Positions 46,330-57,661 of a DNA stretch of 64,000 nt are shown in pieces. The notes under the pieces are model-generated. The model was not told the DNA's origin, searched no databases, and saw nothing but the letters and a program-made list of their open reading frames with translations. Source of the DNA: Euonymus europaeus (Eukaryota > Streptophyta > Magnoliopsida > Celastrales > Celastraceae); assembly GCA_963580455.1 (NCBI GenBank), contig OY756966.1, forward strand, positions 18,665,001 to 18,729,000, in the 5' to 3' direction. Numbering within the stretch: position 1 is the first letter of the stretch; each line of letters opens with the position of its first letter. The translations under genes and the position numbers were made by a program.

Positions 46330-46470
46330 AAATCTCATATTTTATTTCATTGTATTATTACAATGAAATAACATATTTATTACAATGGAATAACAGATTT
46401 ATTACAATGGAATACATTATTCCATTGTATAATTCTATTATTCCATTGTATTATGCAATGGAATAAATCA
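46330..46470. repeat. ATTCCATTGT cluster 3, intron 5 of the Ulp1-like gene
   Basis: ACAATGGAAT and ATTCCATTGT in both orientations within the 285-base intron 46233-46517. Confidence 0.85.
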
Positions 46471-47159
46471 TGGGATATTAAATGGCGCTGATTTTTTAAT
46501 GGTGGTAAAGTTCTCACCCTCCAAAAGGTTGTTGTGGAGAATCCCAAACTGTCTGTATGCTTGATGAAGTCTTCTGTGAGCATTGTGGGTATAAGCTGTC
46601 GTAGTATTTTACGAATTCCATAGCATCTTTGAGATATTCATCACCAGAAGCGCGAACCCTTGGGAGCAGGGAGTTGTAATGTTTCCATGCCCCTGTTTCA
46701 GTGTCCAGGACCAGTAGAGTCCAATGGTTGGCAAATTCCTTGTTCCCTCTTGAATGAAGAGGACATATTAAGTACCTGTTTTGGGGGGATTCTCGGTGTA
46801 TTACATCCGTGACATATCTTTTTATTGTTGCAACATCGTTTTTCCTGAGATAGGCCTGTAACATAAAATTACAGTGTCAGTTGTGCACTTTTGGACGTTA
46901 ACTTGAAAATTTTGCAACATTATCATTACCATTGAAGAGCTGGTCAGTACGAAAGTCGATGTGATCTCCCCTGTCGGTTTGGGGGGTTCAATGGCGTGTT
47001 GTTGTGTTTGTAACCTCATTAGGATATCAGAGTACCCATCAATGATACTGTTGTTCACCATTTCAGTTCCTGACAGGTCAATTATGTCGTTCAGATAGAT
47101 GGCTTGTTCTCCAGACCAAGCCTCGATGCTGAAACCACATGTGAACGATGGAATAAGGC

Positions 47160-47400
47160 AAAGCACAAGATAAATACAATGGAATGACAATTATTTACAA
47201 TGGATTACACACTGTAATATCTTGATTCCATTGTCATATGAAACAAGAATATTAAATCCATTGTACTTTTCACTATGGAATAACTCTACCCATTGTAACC
47301 ACACCATGGGTTATTTTTTATACCATTGTTATGTACGATGGATTACCTTATTCCATTGTTATATGCAATGGAATAATGTAATCCATTGTTATAATAGTAT
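47160..47400. repeat. ATTCCATTGT cluster 4, intron 3 of the Ulp1-like gene
   Basis: TACAATGGA, TTCCATTGTCATATG and TTATTCCATTGTTATATGC followed by AATGGAATAA. Confined to the intron between 47129 and 47424. Confidence 0.85.
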
Positions 47401-48714
47401 AGAGAATGACAGTCGGAAGCTTACTCGAGGTTCTCATAGGCAACCATCTTACTGATAGTGTCATGGTCTGTGTCACTGATGTGCTTGTTTGTTATCTTTC
47501 CATTTTTCTTCACTTTCTTCATTTGTGGTTCGAAGCTTTCAACATCAATCGGCCAGGGAGATGATAGTTTCCTATTGGCTCTGGTTTTTCTTGGTTTTGA
47601 GGGTGGCTTGGTCACCGGAGGATAGTCAAAATCATCTGCAGTCTGAGTGGAAGTCCTGCTTGATCTGGTTTTCACATTTCTCACCAAAGATCCTGGTGTT
47701 TTTCTTTTTCTTGTTCTGGTTGCCCGCATAGAAGGAGTTTTGTCCTTTTTCCCATCCCCCTCTTCTGGAGTGGTTTCCTTTGAGGCATGTTCGGGGTTCA
47801 GCACGGTGATTCTTGCACGCTGTGCATATGCAGTAGACATTCTCTGGAGTTCACCCAGTATCTCCTCTTTCTCTTCCAACAGTGCAGCATAATCAGTTTT
47901 TTGTTGTTCGAGTTCTTTGTCTTTGGTAGCATATGCAGCAGTGATGTTCTGCAAGTCATTAGACAACTCTTCAGAGGAAAGCTTCAGTTTTTGGTGCTCC
48001 ATTGATAGGTGTTCATGACTTGATTTCAGATCCTCATGTTCTGTCTTTAGCTTTTCAAATTCAATCACCTTGTTGTGCAATTCCACACGCTCATCCCTCA
48101 TGACCTTCTCGGTGTCTTTGATCCGGAGTAAAGCCTCTTCATATTTATGCTGAATGCTAGATGTGTCATGAACATCTTTATCAGGCTGGATCATGTCAAC
48201 AACACATGAGAGGCTCTAATGGAATGGTGTCGAGGGCGTTGAGGGTGGAGTTTCATAGTCTCCTTTGCCATCATCGTTTCTTATAGGCTCATCATCATCA
48301 GCGTAGTCGTCATGTACACCATCATCATCGTCCTTGGTTGGATTATCAACCTCTTCATCCTCTTTTTGTAAATTTTCTTCCTTGTCCGTCTCTTTGTTTG
48401 GATTGTCCAATTCTTCGGTCTCCTTGTTTGGAATTTCCAATTCTTCAGTCTGTTTGTTCTGATTTTCTTCATCTTCATTGTTTTTGTTTTGGTTTTCTCC
48501 CTCGTTGGGGCCTGTGGGTGTTTGTTGTAGACTGCTTTCGACACTGGGGACGTTAGAGATGTTTGGGGTCCCTTCTTCTTCCGTCTCACTGATAGCATCT
48601 TCACCATCGAGTATTTCTTGTTCTTCCTCAGTTTCTTTCAGCTCTCCAGGAATGACCTATAATTATAAGTCAATGAAATATCTATAAAGGAACAGCAAGC
48701 TATGTGATCAAAAT

Positions 48715-48965
48715 GATTTAACACAATATAACACAATGGAATACATACTGCAATGTAAATAAATATTCTATTGCATTTAGAACACTGTGGGAGTGAATAA
48801 CATTGTAATAATTACAATGGAATAAGTATTCCATTGTAGTTATTACAATGGAATAATAATTCCATTGTAGGGATTACAATGGAATACTTAATCCATTGTG
48901 TTTAGTACAATGGAAAACTATAAACTCCATGGTAATTGTTAATGGGATAACAACTTTACACAATG
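48715..48965. repeat. ATTCCATTGT cluster 5, intron 2 of the Ulp1-like gene
   Basis: Well-formed hairpins such as TACAATGGAATAAGTATTCC followed by ATTGTAGTTATTACAATGG. Confined to the intron 48657-49018. Confidence 0.88.
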
Positions 48966-50024
48966 AGATTAGTGAACAATAACAAGTGGTGCAATGAAAA
49001 TAAAAATGTAGTATATACCTGAGTTTTTTTAAGCTTATTGACTACATCAGTAGGAAAGTTTTTTGGGAAGTTCTTCAAGTCCCATTTGAGGAATCTTGGA
49101 AAACTTGGACCCGGGCTAGCGTCAAACACTTTCGTGTGTTCACAGAACCAGTACTGCAACGAATATATTTCATTAATAATTTACATACATACAACAATTA
49201 CAAGGTTTTTTTGTGTTGGATGTGATGCGTTAAATTACCGTCATAATTGCTGCACATCCTGTGACTTTCGAAACGTCGCTGAACTTTTGTACCGAGGCGA
49301 TTAGATTGCTGGATATTGCCCTGGACCAGTTGTACTCTTTCATCTTGTCAATGTCTTCAATATATTGAATGAAAGCCCATAGGAGTCCATCACCACTAGT
49401 AGAAAAAAACAGTGTTAAGCAAACGTAGAGCACCATCAGCCTTGCGAACTCATCAGCAGCAGTGTCTGTTTCTTTTACAATTGCAGCTTCGATTGCTGGC
49501 TTAAGGTTTGTCGATTTGATGATGTTGACCTTGTCATTAGATGTTCTGCTAACAAACGGGCTATCTTTAGGCTTTGATGTCCTTTGCAAATTCATTACGA
49601 CGTTACCAGATCGTACACCGAATATGAGGGTGACGTCGTGGTCCGATAGATAAACAGGCTTCTTTGCTAAGAGGAAGGCTTGGTTGTCATTATCGTATGT
49701 GCTCAGTATATCGCGAACAACTGAGTCATTCTTCTTGATAGTCACAGCAGGGTTGTGGCTCCCGAGCCATTGTTTGAACAGGTGCCAAAAAGGAGTCTTC
49801 ACTAAAATTTGCTTATGCTTCTTGGAAAGCTTCAACGTTTTCAGAAAATCCCCAATTGCAACCAGGTTAGATCTGTAATGATGAGGATATATACTTTCTT
49901 CTCGCCCACCATCTTGTATCTTTGTCTTTTATTTGAAGCAGATGGTGTCACTGTACCTTTCACCATTGTTAATTTGGTCCTGGAAACAATCAAGCAATGT
50001 ATTAAAATGAATCGGTGACAACGA

Positions 50025-50525
50025 AATCAGTTATTCCATGGATACTTTTGAATGGAATAAGGTATTCCATTGTCCCGTACCAATGGAATACCTTTAACCA
50101 TTGTTAGACATCTATGGAATATCTAAAGCAATCATAATTCATCAATGGAATAAGTAAACTCCCTCAACAAGTACAATGGAATAACGTTATTCCATTGTTT
50201 CAACACATGGTATTACGTTATTCCATTGTAAAACACAATGGAATATGGTAACAAAGCTAACGTTACAATGGATTAACGTTAACCCATTGTAATGTTTACA
50301 ATGGAATAATTAAAAATCATGTCAACCCATTGTCTCGTCACAATGGAATAATTATATATAACTGTTATATTACAATGGGAATACATACTGCAATCACGAG
50401 ATGAAATATCCAAGACCCATTTTGTGGGGCAAAAAATGCTAATTTACAGAGACAATGGAATACTCAGTGGCGTCATTTAATCATTATCTTCACAGAAGTC
50501 CCAATTTTTACAGAAACAATGGATT
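50025..50525. repeat. ATTCCATTGT cluster 6, 5' of the Ulp1-like gene
   Basis: About 15 copies in both orientations, upstream of the start codon at 49966 and inside the element, e.g. ACAATGGAATAACG then TTATTCCATTG at 50170-50200. Confidence 0.88.
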
Positions 50526-50929
50526 TAGGTTTTTACTTACTGTACGATCACTGCTTTTAACACAGAAATTGAAGAACAATTGGAGAAACAGATTCTTTTC
50601 TGTCACTATACCATAGACAGAGATGATATTACTTGTTATGTCTAGAAAATGAGACAGTGAATCGTTGGTTACCTCGAATAGAGGGGTTCTTGGAGCAACG
50701 GTTACTATAGTCGTTGGAGCGGAGGGACGTGATTGTAGTCGAGACGGTGATGAGGATGAAGAACGCGGGACGGGCGACAGAGACTGAGTGACTCGAAAGT
50801 GTCGATTCGATGAATGATGGAGCAGTAGAGAGAGGGAGACGTTTTGATCGTGTTTCAAATTCCAGAAACTGAAATGTTGGTTGCGTTAAAGCGGGACGTG
50901 GGAGCGAGTGTCGCGCAAATTTCAAAAAA
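50526..50929 (-). promoter_or_regulatory. Element F right subterminal region, likely promoter/5' UTR of the Ulp1-like gene
   Basis: About 400 bases between the motif cluster and the right inverted repeat. Richer in C and G than its surroundings, with no supported gene. By analogy with Mutator elements the subterminal zone would hold the promoter; no TATA box was singled out. Confidence 0.35.
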
Positions 50930-51026
50930 TCCCAGTCATCTTCCACCTCATTATGCCACATAATTGCCACGTAGGTATGGGATCCCATGGGATACTTACC
51001 CATGGGATGTAAAACGGGACTGATAT
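50930..51026. repeat. Element F right terminal inverted repeat
   Basis: Complement of the left end in blocks (see 42459-42560). CATGGGATGTAAAACGGGAC and GATCCCATGGGAT lie close to the terminus. Confidence 0.7.
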
Positions 51027-51084
51027 AAATAATATACATGTAAACACATATTGGCCACGTAATCAAGAGGAAAACAATACAGTA

Positions 51085-52398
51085 GGCCCATGCTCTGTAT
51101 ACATATATTGCAATTCATTTACACATTACTCATAATCTTGTACGTGCATATGCATGACACCAAGTATGTATACATATATATATATATATCATATAAGCAT
51201 ATATAGTTACACGTAATCATGAAGGACAGTAGGTATATATACATCATATATGCATAACATCATATGAATTTTATTTGAGGCACAATTCACCATCACAATA
51301 CAATAATTCCCATGACCCCACCCGTTAAAGCATAGGAAAATACCATTCACAAATCACCGAACACACAACACCCATTTAACCAACTTGTATCATGAATTTT
51401 CTAGAATAGACACAAACTATGTATTCAAAACGTTTGACTTATAGAACACCCATCATTTTCACCACCCAACATCAACATGAACTAAATTGATAGTAGTTAG
51501 ACTCCTACCTTTCCCCAATTTGATAGACTTACAAACTTTCAATGCATTTACCAATCAACAATACAATGTAGGTCAAGAAAAGCATCTCACAAACTAGGAA
51601 AGCTCTCGCCTCACTCCAGAAGATTTCTTACTTTCCTCCTCCAAAACCAACTCCAACCTTTCTCTCTTTCTCCCACGCAAAGAAATTCTGGGAAATTCTC
51701 CCATGAAACCCACAATCAAAAACCAAGCTCACTATTTTCTCTTCTCCCCCTATCTTCGTAATTTTTTTCTCCACCGGAATTTTCTTCCTCTGACCCTCTG
51801 CCACCAGCCAACCTATCGTCCCCCTTTCCTATACTACCAAGATTCCAATCAAATCCCCCTTTTTCTGGATCAACCTTCAACTTTCGGTGCCCCCTCTCCC
51901 TTTTTTCAAATTCGGTCACCTCCCTCCTTTGAATTTCTTCTTTTTATTTTTTTCGGTCGGCTTCTTCTCTTTCTTCCAGCTAGTAGCCATCTTCTCTTCT
52001 TTCTCCCAGCTGCGTTTTTTCCCTCCTTCTAGAATTAAGGCATCATGTGGTAGCTTGGGTCGGGTTAAGTTTTAACCTATTAAAAGTCTTGGACTTAAGT
52101 TCGGGTAATGGACACGAATGGGCTTGTTTCATTGGAGCTAAAATTTGGTTTAGGGTAAACTTTTGGGTTAAAGTTAAATAACGAGCCGAGACTTTTAAGT
52201 ATGAACAATTAGGCTTATTGTATCAATTGCTTAAACTAATACATGGATCTTTAAATCGGTTTCTTGAATTTTCATTTAAATTTGAATTTTTATTTGGGTC
52301 CAAATTTTACTCTAATCCAACCTATATTTTGGATTTTATATCTTTCTTAATTTTTGGCTCTTTCTTGGCTAGCTTTGGGCCAAAATTGGGGTACAACA
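51085..52398 (-). repeat. Element E 5' LTR (E2)
   Basis: Matches E1 from TAGGCCCATGCTCT to GGGGTACAACA. It is uninterrupted, so it shows what E1 looked like before element J. A 5' primer-binding site was not seen to its left. Confidence 0.85.
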
Positions 52399-54481
52399 GT
52401 TCATAATAAATCTTTCACATGTACTAAACTCGATGACAAATCTCTTCCTTGTGTTTTTGTCGGATACACCTCTCAATGTAAAGGATATAGATGCTATCAT
52501 CCTCCTACTCATCATACCTATCATACCTTGGATGTCACTTTTCATGAGAATACCTCTTACTTTTGTTCTCCTACCTCTTTCCCTATTCCGTCTCTTCCCG
52601 ACTCTCCTATTGAGCCTCTTTTCCTTGACCCTCATCTTTGTGCTACACCTAATATGCTTCCTCCATTCTAGTTTACTTATTCTCATGAGCCCATACTGCT
52701 CTTGCCCCTTCCGGTGATATCCCTTCGCCCTCAGATAGTATTAATTATTCTATTATTGATGATACTATTGTTTTTTTGGCTATTTCTCATGAGCCCATAC
52801 TGCTCTTGCCCCTTCCGGTGATATCCCTTCGCCCTCAGATAGTATTAATTCTTCTATTATTGATGATACTATTGTTTTTTTGGCTATTGACCCTACTGAT
52901 AAGCCTGTAGGTTTACCACCTCCTTCTGAGCCTCGTTATCCCACTAGGGCTCGACGCCCCTGGCTCGCTTTGACTATGTTTGCTTCACTGCACATCCTAT
53001 TTCTACTTACCTTGCTTATCAACAAGTGTCTGCTCCATATAGGGCATTTCTGGCCTCTCTTGATTCCTCATGGATTCCTGGGATAATTAATGAGGCTATC
53101 CATGATCCTCATTTTGTTGAGGCCATGCAGTGTGAGATGAGTGCTCTTCACCAAAATCATACCTTAGATGTTGTCCCTATTCCTCCTGGCATGAAAACTA
53201 TTGTCTATAAATGGGTCTATACTTTTAAAATTCTTCATGATGGCACTATTAATCAGAATAAAGCTCGCCTTGTGGCTAAAGGCTTCACTCAAATTCTTGG
53301 TACATATTATAATGACACATTTGGTCCTATGTCTAAGCTCAATACTATTCGACTACTAATCTTTGCATCTGCTTTTTCCTCTTGGCTTCTTCATCAATTG
53401 GATGTTAAAAATGTCTTTCTCCATAGTTATTTAACTAAAACAATCTATATGGATTATCTACTTGGCTTTCATGGTGAGGGAGAGTATTCTGGTAAGGTTT
53501 GTTTACTTTGCAACTCTCTGTATGGTTTGAAATAGTCACCACGAGCTTGATTCTCTTATATTAGTGTAGTGGTATTTTCATGATGGTATTTCCTAGGTAA
53601 AACACAATTGGGAAAGACATTTGATATTAAGAATGTGGGTCCTCATCGATACTTCTTGGGTATTGAGATTGCCCGTTCTCATCGTGAGATTTCTCTATCT
53701 CAAAGAAAGTATGTATTGGACTTGTTATGAGATATAAGAATGCTTGGTTTAAAGCTAGTCTCATCTCCTATGATTCTTAATTCTCGGCTTGTACCTCTCT
53801 CGGATCCTTTGGTTTATAAGTGATTGATAGGTCGTCTGATATATCTTACCAATACTATACTTGATATTTAGTTTGCGGTTGGTAAAGTGAGTCAATTTCT
53901 TCATCAACCCTGTCAGTCTCACTTGGATGCAGTGTATTACATATTGAATTATCTCAAGTCTACTCTTGAACTTGGGTTATTTTACTCTTCTGCATCTTCC
54001 ATTAGAGTACTATAGTTCTTCACTAATTTTGATTATGGTGATTCATTTGATAGTCGGTCTACTACTGGTTTTTGTGCTTTTTGAGAAAATCATCTTATTT
54101 CTTGGAAAACCAAGAAACAGGCGGTCGTCATGAGAAGCCGAATAAAGAGCACTTGCTTTTGGTGCTTGCGAGGCACTATGGTTTCGTTCTATTCTTGATG
54201 AGATTTGATTCCCGGTTGATTCTCACTCTATTATCTATTGTGATAATAAATCGGTCATTCACTCACTTCAGATTCTATTCTTCATGAGAGAACAAAACAT
54301 ATTGAAAGAGATGTTCCTTTCATACGGGAGAAAGTTGAAAATGGTGTCATTTCTCCAATGTTTGTTCCTTCACGTGAGCAAGTTACTGATATTTTGACAA
54401 AACCTGTTGGCTCTTCTACTCTACAATATATTATTGGAAAGCTTGGTTTAGTAGATATCTACTCTCCGGTTTGAGGGGGAA
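52399..54481 (+). pseudogene. Copia element I, integrase tail to RNase H
   Basis: The plus-strand text starts inside integrase (SLPCVFVGYTSQCKGYRCY). Then RT: FVEAMQCEMSALHQNHTLD, YKWVYTFKILHDGTI, LHQLDVKNVFLHSYLTKTIY, NSLYGLK, then a stop. After a gap it runs through decayed frames: HRYFLGIEIARSH, SQRKYVLDLL, GRLIYLTNTILDI, RSTTGFCAF, SWKTKKQ, and the end ERTKHIERDVPFIREKVENG, ILTKPVGSS. The YVDD site is lost in a deletion near 53580. Many stops; an old copy. The left end abuts LTR E2, so element E may have inserted here. Confidence 0.85.
52681..52888. repeat. Tandem duplication of 104 bp in Copia I
   Basis: TCTCATGAGCCCATACTGCT starts both copies (52681 and 52785). The unit length is not a multiple of three, so it shifts the frame of the linker before RT. 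Copies are nearly identical. Confidence 0.92.
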
Positions 54482-54655
54482 TGTTGAACATATGGAATAC
54501 AACCCATTATATATGCAATATGTATGACAGCCCATACTCTATATTCAACCCATATGGGAACCGATATGGGGTATTCTAATATTTATTCAACAAGATATTC
54601 TATATAATGAAAATCTAGAGTCTTGGTTCCATATTGGAATATGGAGACACCAAAT
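54470..54655 (+). repeat. Copia I polypurine tract and partial 3' LTR
   Basis: TTTGAGGGGGAA (54470-54481) is followed by TGTTGAACATATGG, a typical Copia tract-LTR junction. The LTR is lost after about 170 bases where Gypsy integrase text begins. Confidence 0.75.
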
Positions 54656-54931
54656 ATCTTTTCTTAATTCAAGTGTTTATGTCAAGCTCGAACCATATCG
54701 TCAAGTTTCAATTGCAGAAAGAAAAAATTTAAAACTATCACCAAGGTTTTTTGGACCCTTTCCTATTGTTCAACGTGTTGGGGCAGTAGCTTATAAACTC
54801 AAAATACCTCTACATGCTAGAATTCATGACGTTTTTCGTGCATCCCAACTGAAGAAACATACTGGTACTCATGTACTAGTACAACCAACCATTCCTTCTG
54901 TGAATGATGAAAATTAGCTCATGCCACTATG
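54656..54931 (+). pseudogene. Gypsy integrase C-terminal fragment
   Basis: Plus-strand SSVYVKLEPYRQVSIAERKN, LKLSPRFFGPFPIVQRVGAV, AYKLKIPLHARIHDVFRASQ then LKKHTGTH. This is the tail of an integrase of the chromovirus-like Gypsy type ('GPF..RVG.VAYKL...H.VFH.SQLKK'). It stops at a TAG before any chromodomain and is cut by LTR G at 54932. Confidence 0.85.
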
Positions 54932-56200
54932 TCGCAACCGGGGTCACGACGTGGACGGTGCTTTGAAAGGAGAGAGAAATGTAAGTGAAGCTACCACCAA
55001 TTAATTATAGTGCAATTGGACACTAAAATGCCAGGTCTACAAACAAAAGAAAAAGGGTAAGGGGGTCTATTGAGTGTGGGGAAGTTGTTAGGCACCCCAC
55101 AACTGCCTAATCGATTACCGTATTGATTTTTATGCCTTTCCTTAAAATGTATTTTTTATGCCTGAACTTGTTTTAATGAATTTTTCATATGCTCAAAAAA
55201 TCATTTATCGTCAAATGGGTGGAAGAAATTCCATTAGTCTCAAAAAAAATGATAATACCCATTTATTTAAGCGATATCATAAATAAAATCTTTTAGACGG
55301 AGCTGAAATATTTTCAAGTCCTCCACTTAATCAGTTTAAAATACAATATCCAAATAAATTGAATCTTTGCCATTTATTCCTTTTATTTTAAAAAATTCCT
55401 TTTACATGAAATTCATTCCTTAAAATGGAACGTTTCAAAAAATCCATACTTTGATATTTTCTAACGTCCATTGGAAGAGTTTAAAGTCCAATTTTTTTTA
55501 CATATAACATGATTGATTCTTTTTGACGGGTTGAGTATGCAAACATTATCAACCGTACGATTTTGATTCTTTTTTGGAAATTCTTGAACATACACACTAA
55601 AATAATTATAGAATTAAATCTTAAGTATGCATAGTAATTCAACCAATATTTACACTACTTTTTACTATTTTTACTACATTATTACATTATTTGGGCCCAG
55701 ACATTAAAAAAAAGGCCTAACCCAACCTATTACTATAATGACCTAATACAAACCCGAAATCCCAAAACTTATTAATGCCTAACAAAAATATAAAATTACC
55801 TAAAAGCCCAATGTAAATTTAATTGAACAAAACACAAACCAAGGCCCGACCCTACCATAACGGGCCTAAAACTTATAGTAGCTAAACTAACAAGACCTAA
55901 CCTGATCCAAAAGTACCCTAGCCCATTCAAAGATCCAATGCAATGACAATAAAAAATTCAGCCCAACAGTCTCCCTAGCCCAACACTGCTCACCCTCTTC
56001 TTCCAGCATAATCATACCGGTCACAACCTCTCGTGCCAGCAAACCTAGATCAAAGAGAAGAACAAAGGAAAACCAAATCCAAACAAAAAAATGTAGCAGA
56101 AATAGAGTTCAAACGAGCTATATGGAATGTTCAACATGCATGATTGGACCGGTAAAAAGAACAAAACCAGCAAACTAAAATCATCCTATTACGATCATCA
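54932..56200 (-). repeat. LTR G, related to the LTRs of element C
   Basis: Starts TGTCGCAACCGGGGTCACGA and keeps blocks in the same order as LTR C: CACCAATTAATTATAGTGCA, AATTGGACAC, GAAAAAGGG, GGGGTCTATTGAGTGTGGGG, TAGGCACCCCA. The right end (a TACA-type terminus) was not found, so the 56200 limit is a guess. No target duplication found. Confidence 0.78.
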
Positions 56201-56600
56201 AAACGATAGTAATACTCTTATAAATAAAAAAGCTCTTAATCGAACCTTTCTGGCATCTATCTATTCTTTCCGCTCCTTAGCTGACAAGAAAAGTAAAATT
56301 TCACGGGATCACTATAGCCATCTTCGACTTGGTTGACAAAAATAATAAAATTGCATCGAATCACTGTAGTCATCCCTGGCTTGGCTGAACTTTTGGTTTT
56401 TGAAAAAATTTTGTTACAAAAGAAATTCACACTAAATCACTGTAGCCATTCCCGTCTTTGCTGACAAGAAAAGTAAAATTGCATGAGACCATTGTAGCCA
56501 TCTCCGGCTTAGCTAAAATTTTGAATGATTTTTTTTATATAAATAGTGCTCGGGATCATTGTAGCCATTCCTGAATTAGCTAAACTTTTAAAACATTGGC
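56201..56600 (-). repeat. Element G 3' UTR tandem repeats
   Basis: Five degenerate units (centres near 56310, 56365, 56440, 56495 and 56560) with GATCATTGTAGCCATTCC and a CTTGGCTGA-type ending. They are related to the 56-bp repeat of element C and occupy the same place next to the LTR, so G is probably a third Ogre-like element. Confidence 0.75.
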
Positions 56601-57031
56601 AAGATTTTGGTGGAACCCAAGTGAACGTTATTGAAAGATGGTCTGAGGACTGAGGTTATCGATTCCCTAACAAAGGCTTCTACTAAAGAGTCTCTAGTTT
56701 CACACCATATTCATGAGCATAGTTACCATGTGCTCCAGCCTTTTTTGTCCTACCTCCAACTGATGCAAGTGAGCCAGTATTTTTTGAATACACTCAAGGG
56801 GTGGCTATTCACTAGCAGATTGAGATGTTTATTGTGGTAATGCAACCCGAGGCCATGATGTTCATTGCCTCTTGCCAACCATGGCCATGTGGTCAGTACT
56901 TTTCCGCCATGTTCTTTTCCCCATAATGGTTACTATATATATTGGGGAACTTTGGCTTTGAAGAGGAAAAATGCCCTTGCTTAGAAATAGATGTGTAATA
57001 AGTTGTGGAAAATATAATTTTTCAACATTTG
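56601..57031. other. No gene seen
   Basis: 430 bases of mixed composition. A short plus frame (56631-56840) has no recognisable domain. It may be more of the element G 3' UTR. Confidence 0.4.
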
Positions 57032-57661
57032 TCAATCTATTTTCCACAAAAATTTGTGCTTTAGAATATTGGTCATATAGAATTCATTGATATCAAAGCA
57101 TGTGCCCTTATACATGTAGCATAGGGAAAAAATAATCTTGCTCTGTCGCATGACCCATTGGGAAAAGGTTGTGTCGGAGAGCATCATCCAACAACCACAT
57201 CTTCGGTGGTAAATATGACTGACGTATAGCACCAGCATTATTATCTGTCCTCCCTTGACGCATGTCATCGATTATTTGTTGTTTGGAAACAGAGATCGAC
57301 GCTTTGAAGCATGTAGCTACATCATAAGAGGAAGGATATCCTAAACATTTGCATATATCAGCAGTGGTGAAACTAAGCCTTACACTGACTACATGCACCA
57401 GATCAACCGATTGTGGTCTGGTCCTTGCACTTTTGGTAACTCTTGATACCATCTCTCTGTAGGGCCTGGCCCTGCTTCAAGATTTGACCCATGATGGTTA
57501 TTCATGGTTAACCTAGGTAGAGAAAATGGAGGTTGGCCCAAATAAGTAGCCCATGAAGAATTAATTTGGTGCAGCATGAAGAGTTGAAGTCTATCAAGGA
57601 GTGTATAACAATTTGGCCTAAAAATGAGGAACCAGTAGATAAAAATATGAACAGATAGCAA
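57032..57661 (-). pseudogene. Plant mobile-domain / 'putative plant transposon protein' fragment
   Basis: Two overlapping minus frames joined by a shift near 57400: ERWYQELPKVQGPDHNRLIW, then VRLSFTTADICKCLGYPSSY, LPPKMWLLDDALRHNLFPMG, YFFPMLHVYKGTCFDINEFY. The order (short conserved 'V.G....A..I...L..P', later 'W......NLLP......LL......G') resembles the plant transposon protein domain found with retroelements. No neighbour completes it, and the assignment is by pattern only. Confidence 0.42.

Larger units (their letters stand above)
46004..49966 (-). pseudogene. Element F Ulp1-like cysteine protease gene, six exons
   Basis: Minus-strand exons 49966-49239, 49153-49019, 48656-47425, 47128-46930, 46855-46518, 46232-46004; all junctions are GT-AG and keep phase. 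Exons 1-2 hold a plant mobile/DUF1985-like domain (PVYLSDHDVTLIFGVRSG, IEDIDKMKEYNWSRAI). Exon 3 is an acidic region, then a coiled coil, then a basic RTRKRKTPG/KPRKTRANRK region. Exons 5-6 are a C48 (Ulp1, SUMO-protease family) domain: catalytic His in NHWTLLVLD, HYNSLLP with Asn at the usual Asp site, catalytic Cys in VDCGIVC. One TAG (about 48217) and one slip in TATATAT (about 49888) break the frame. About 870 codons. Confidence 0.88.
42450..51035. mobile_element. Mutator-like element F carrying a FAR1-like transposase and an Ulp1-like gene
   Basis: The element is 42459-51026 (8568 bases), flanked by the perfect 9-bp duplication AAATAATAT (42450-42458, 51027-51035). It has imperfect inverted ends of about 100 bases. 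It encodes a transposase (+) and an Ulp1-like protease gene (-) arranged tail to tail. Mutator elements that carry Ulp1-like genes (KAONASHI type) are known in Arabidopsis and melon. Both genes here carry stop codons. Confidence 0.9.
25561..52398 (-). mobile_element. Ogre/Tat-type Gypsy element E, host of J, K and F
   Basis: LTR copies E1 (25561-26445 + 29466-29829) and E2 (51085-52398) bracket a minus-strand ORF1-gag-protease-G-patch-intron-RT-RNase H-integrase order like that of element C. Protease core and most of integrase are deleted. Neither LTR copy has a clear TG start at its left end and no primer site was found, so element boundaries at the 5' side are uncertain. About 12.5 kb is E itself. 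Confidence 0.8.

Noticed and set aside
46004..49966. Host SUMO protease gene captured intact
   Set aside because: It lies wholly inside the Mutator element, has a stop and a frameshift, and its domain order fits mobile Ulp1-like genes rather than a housekeeping one.
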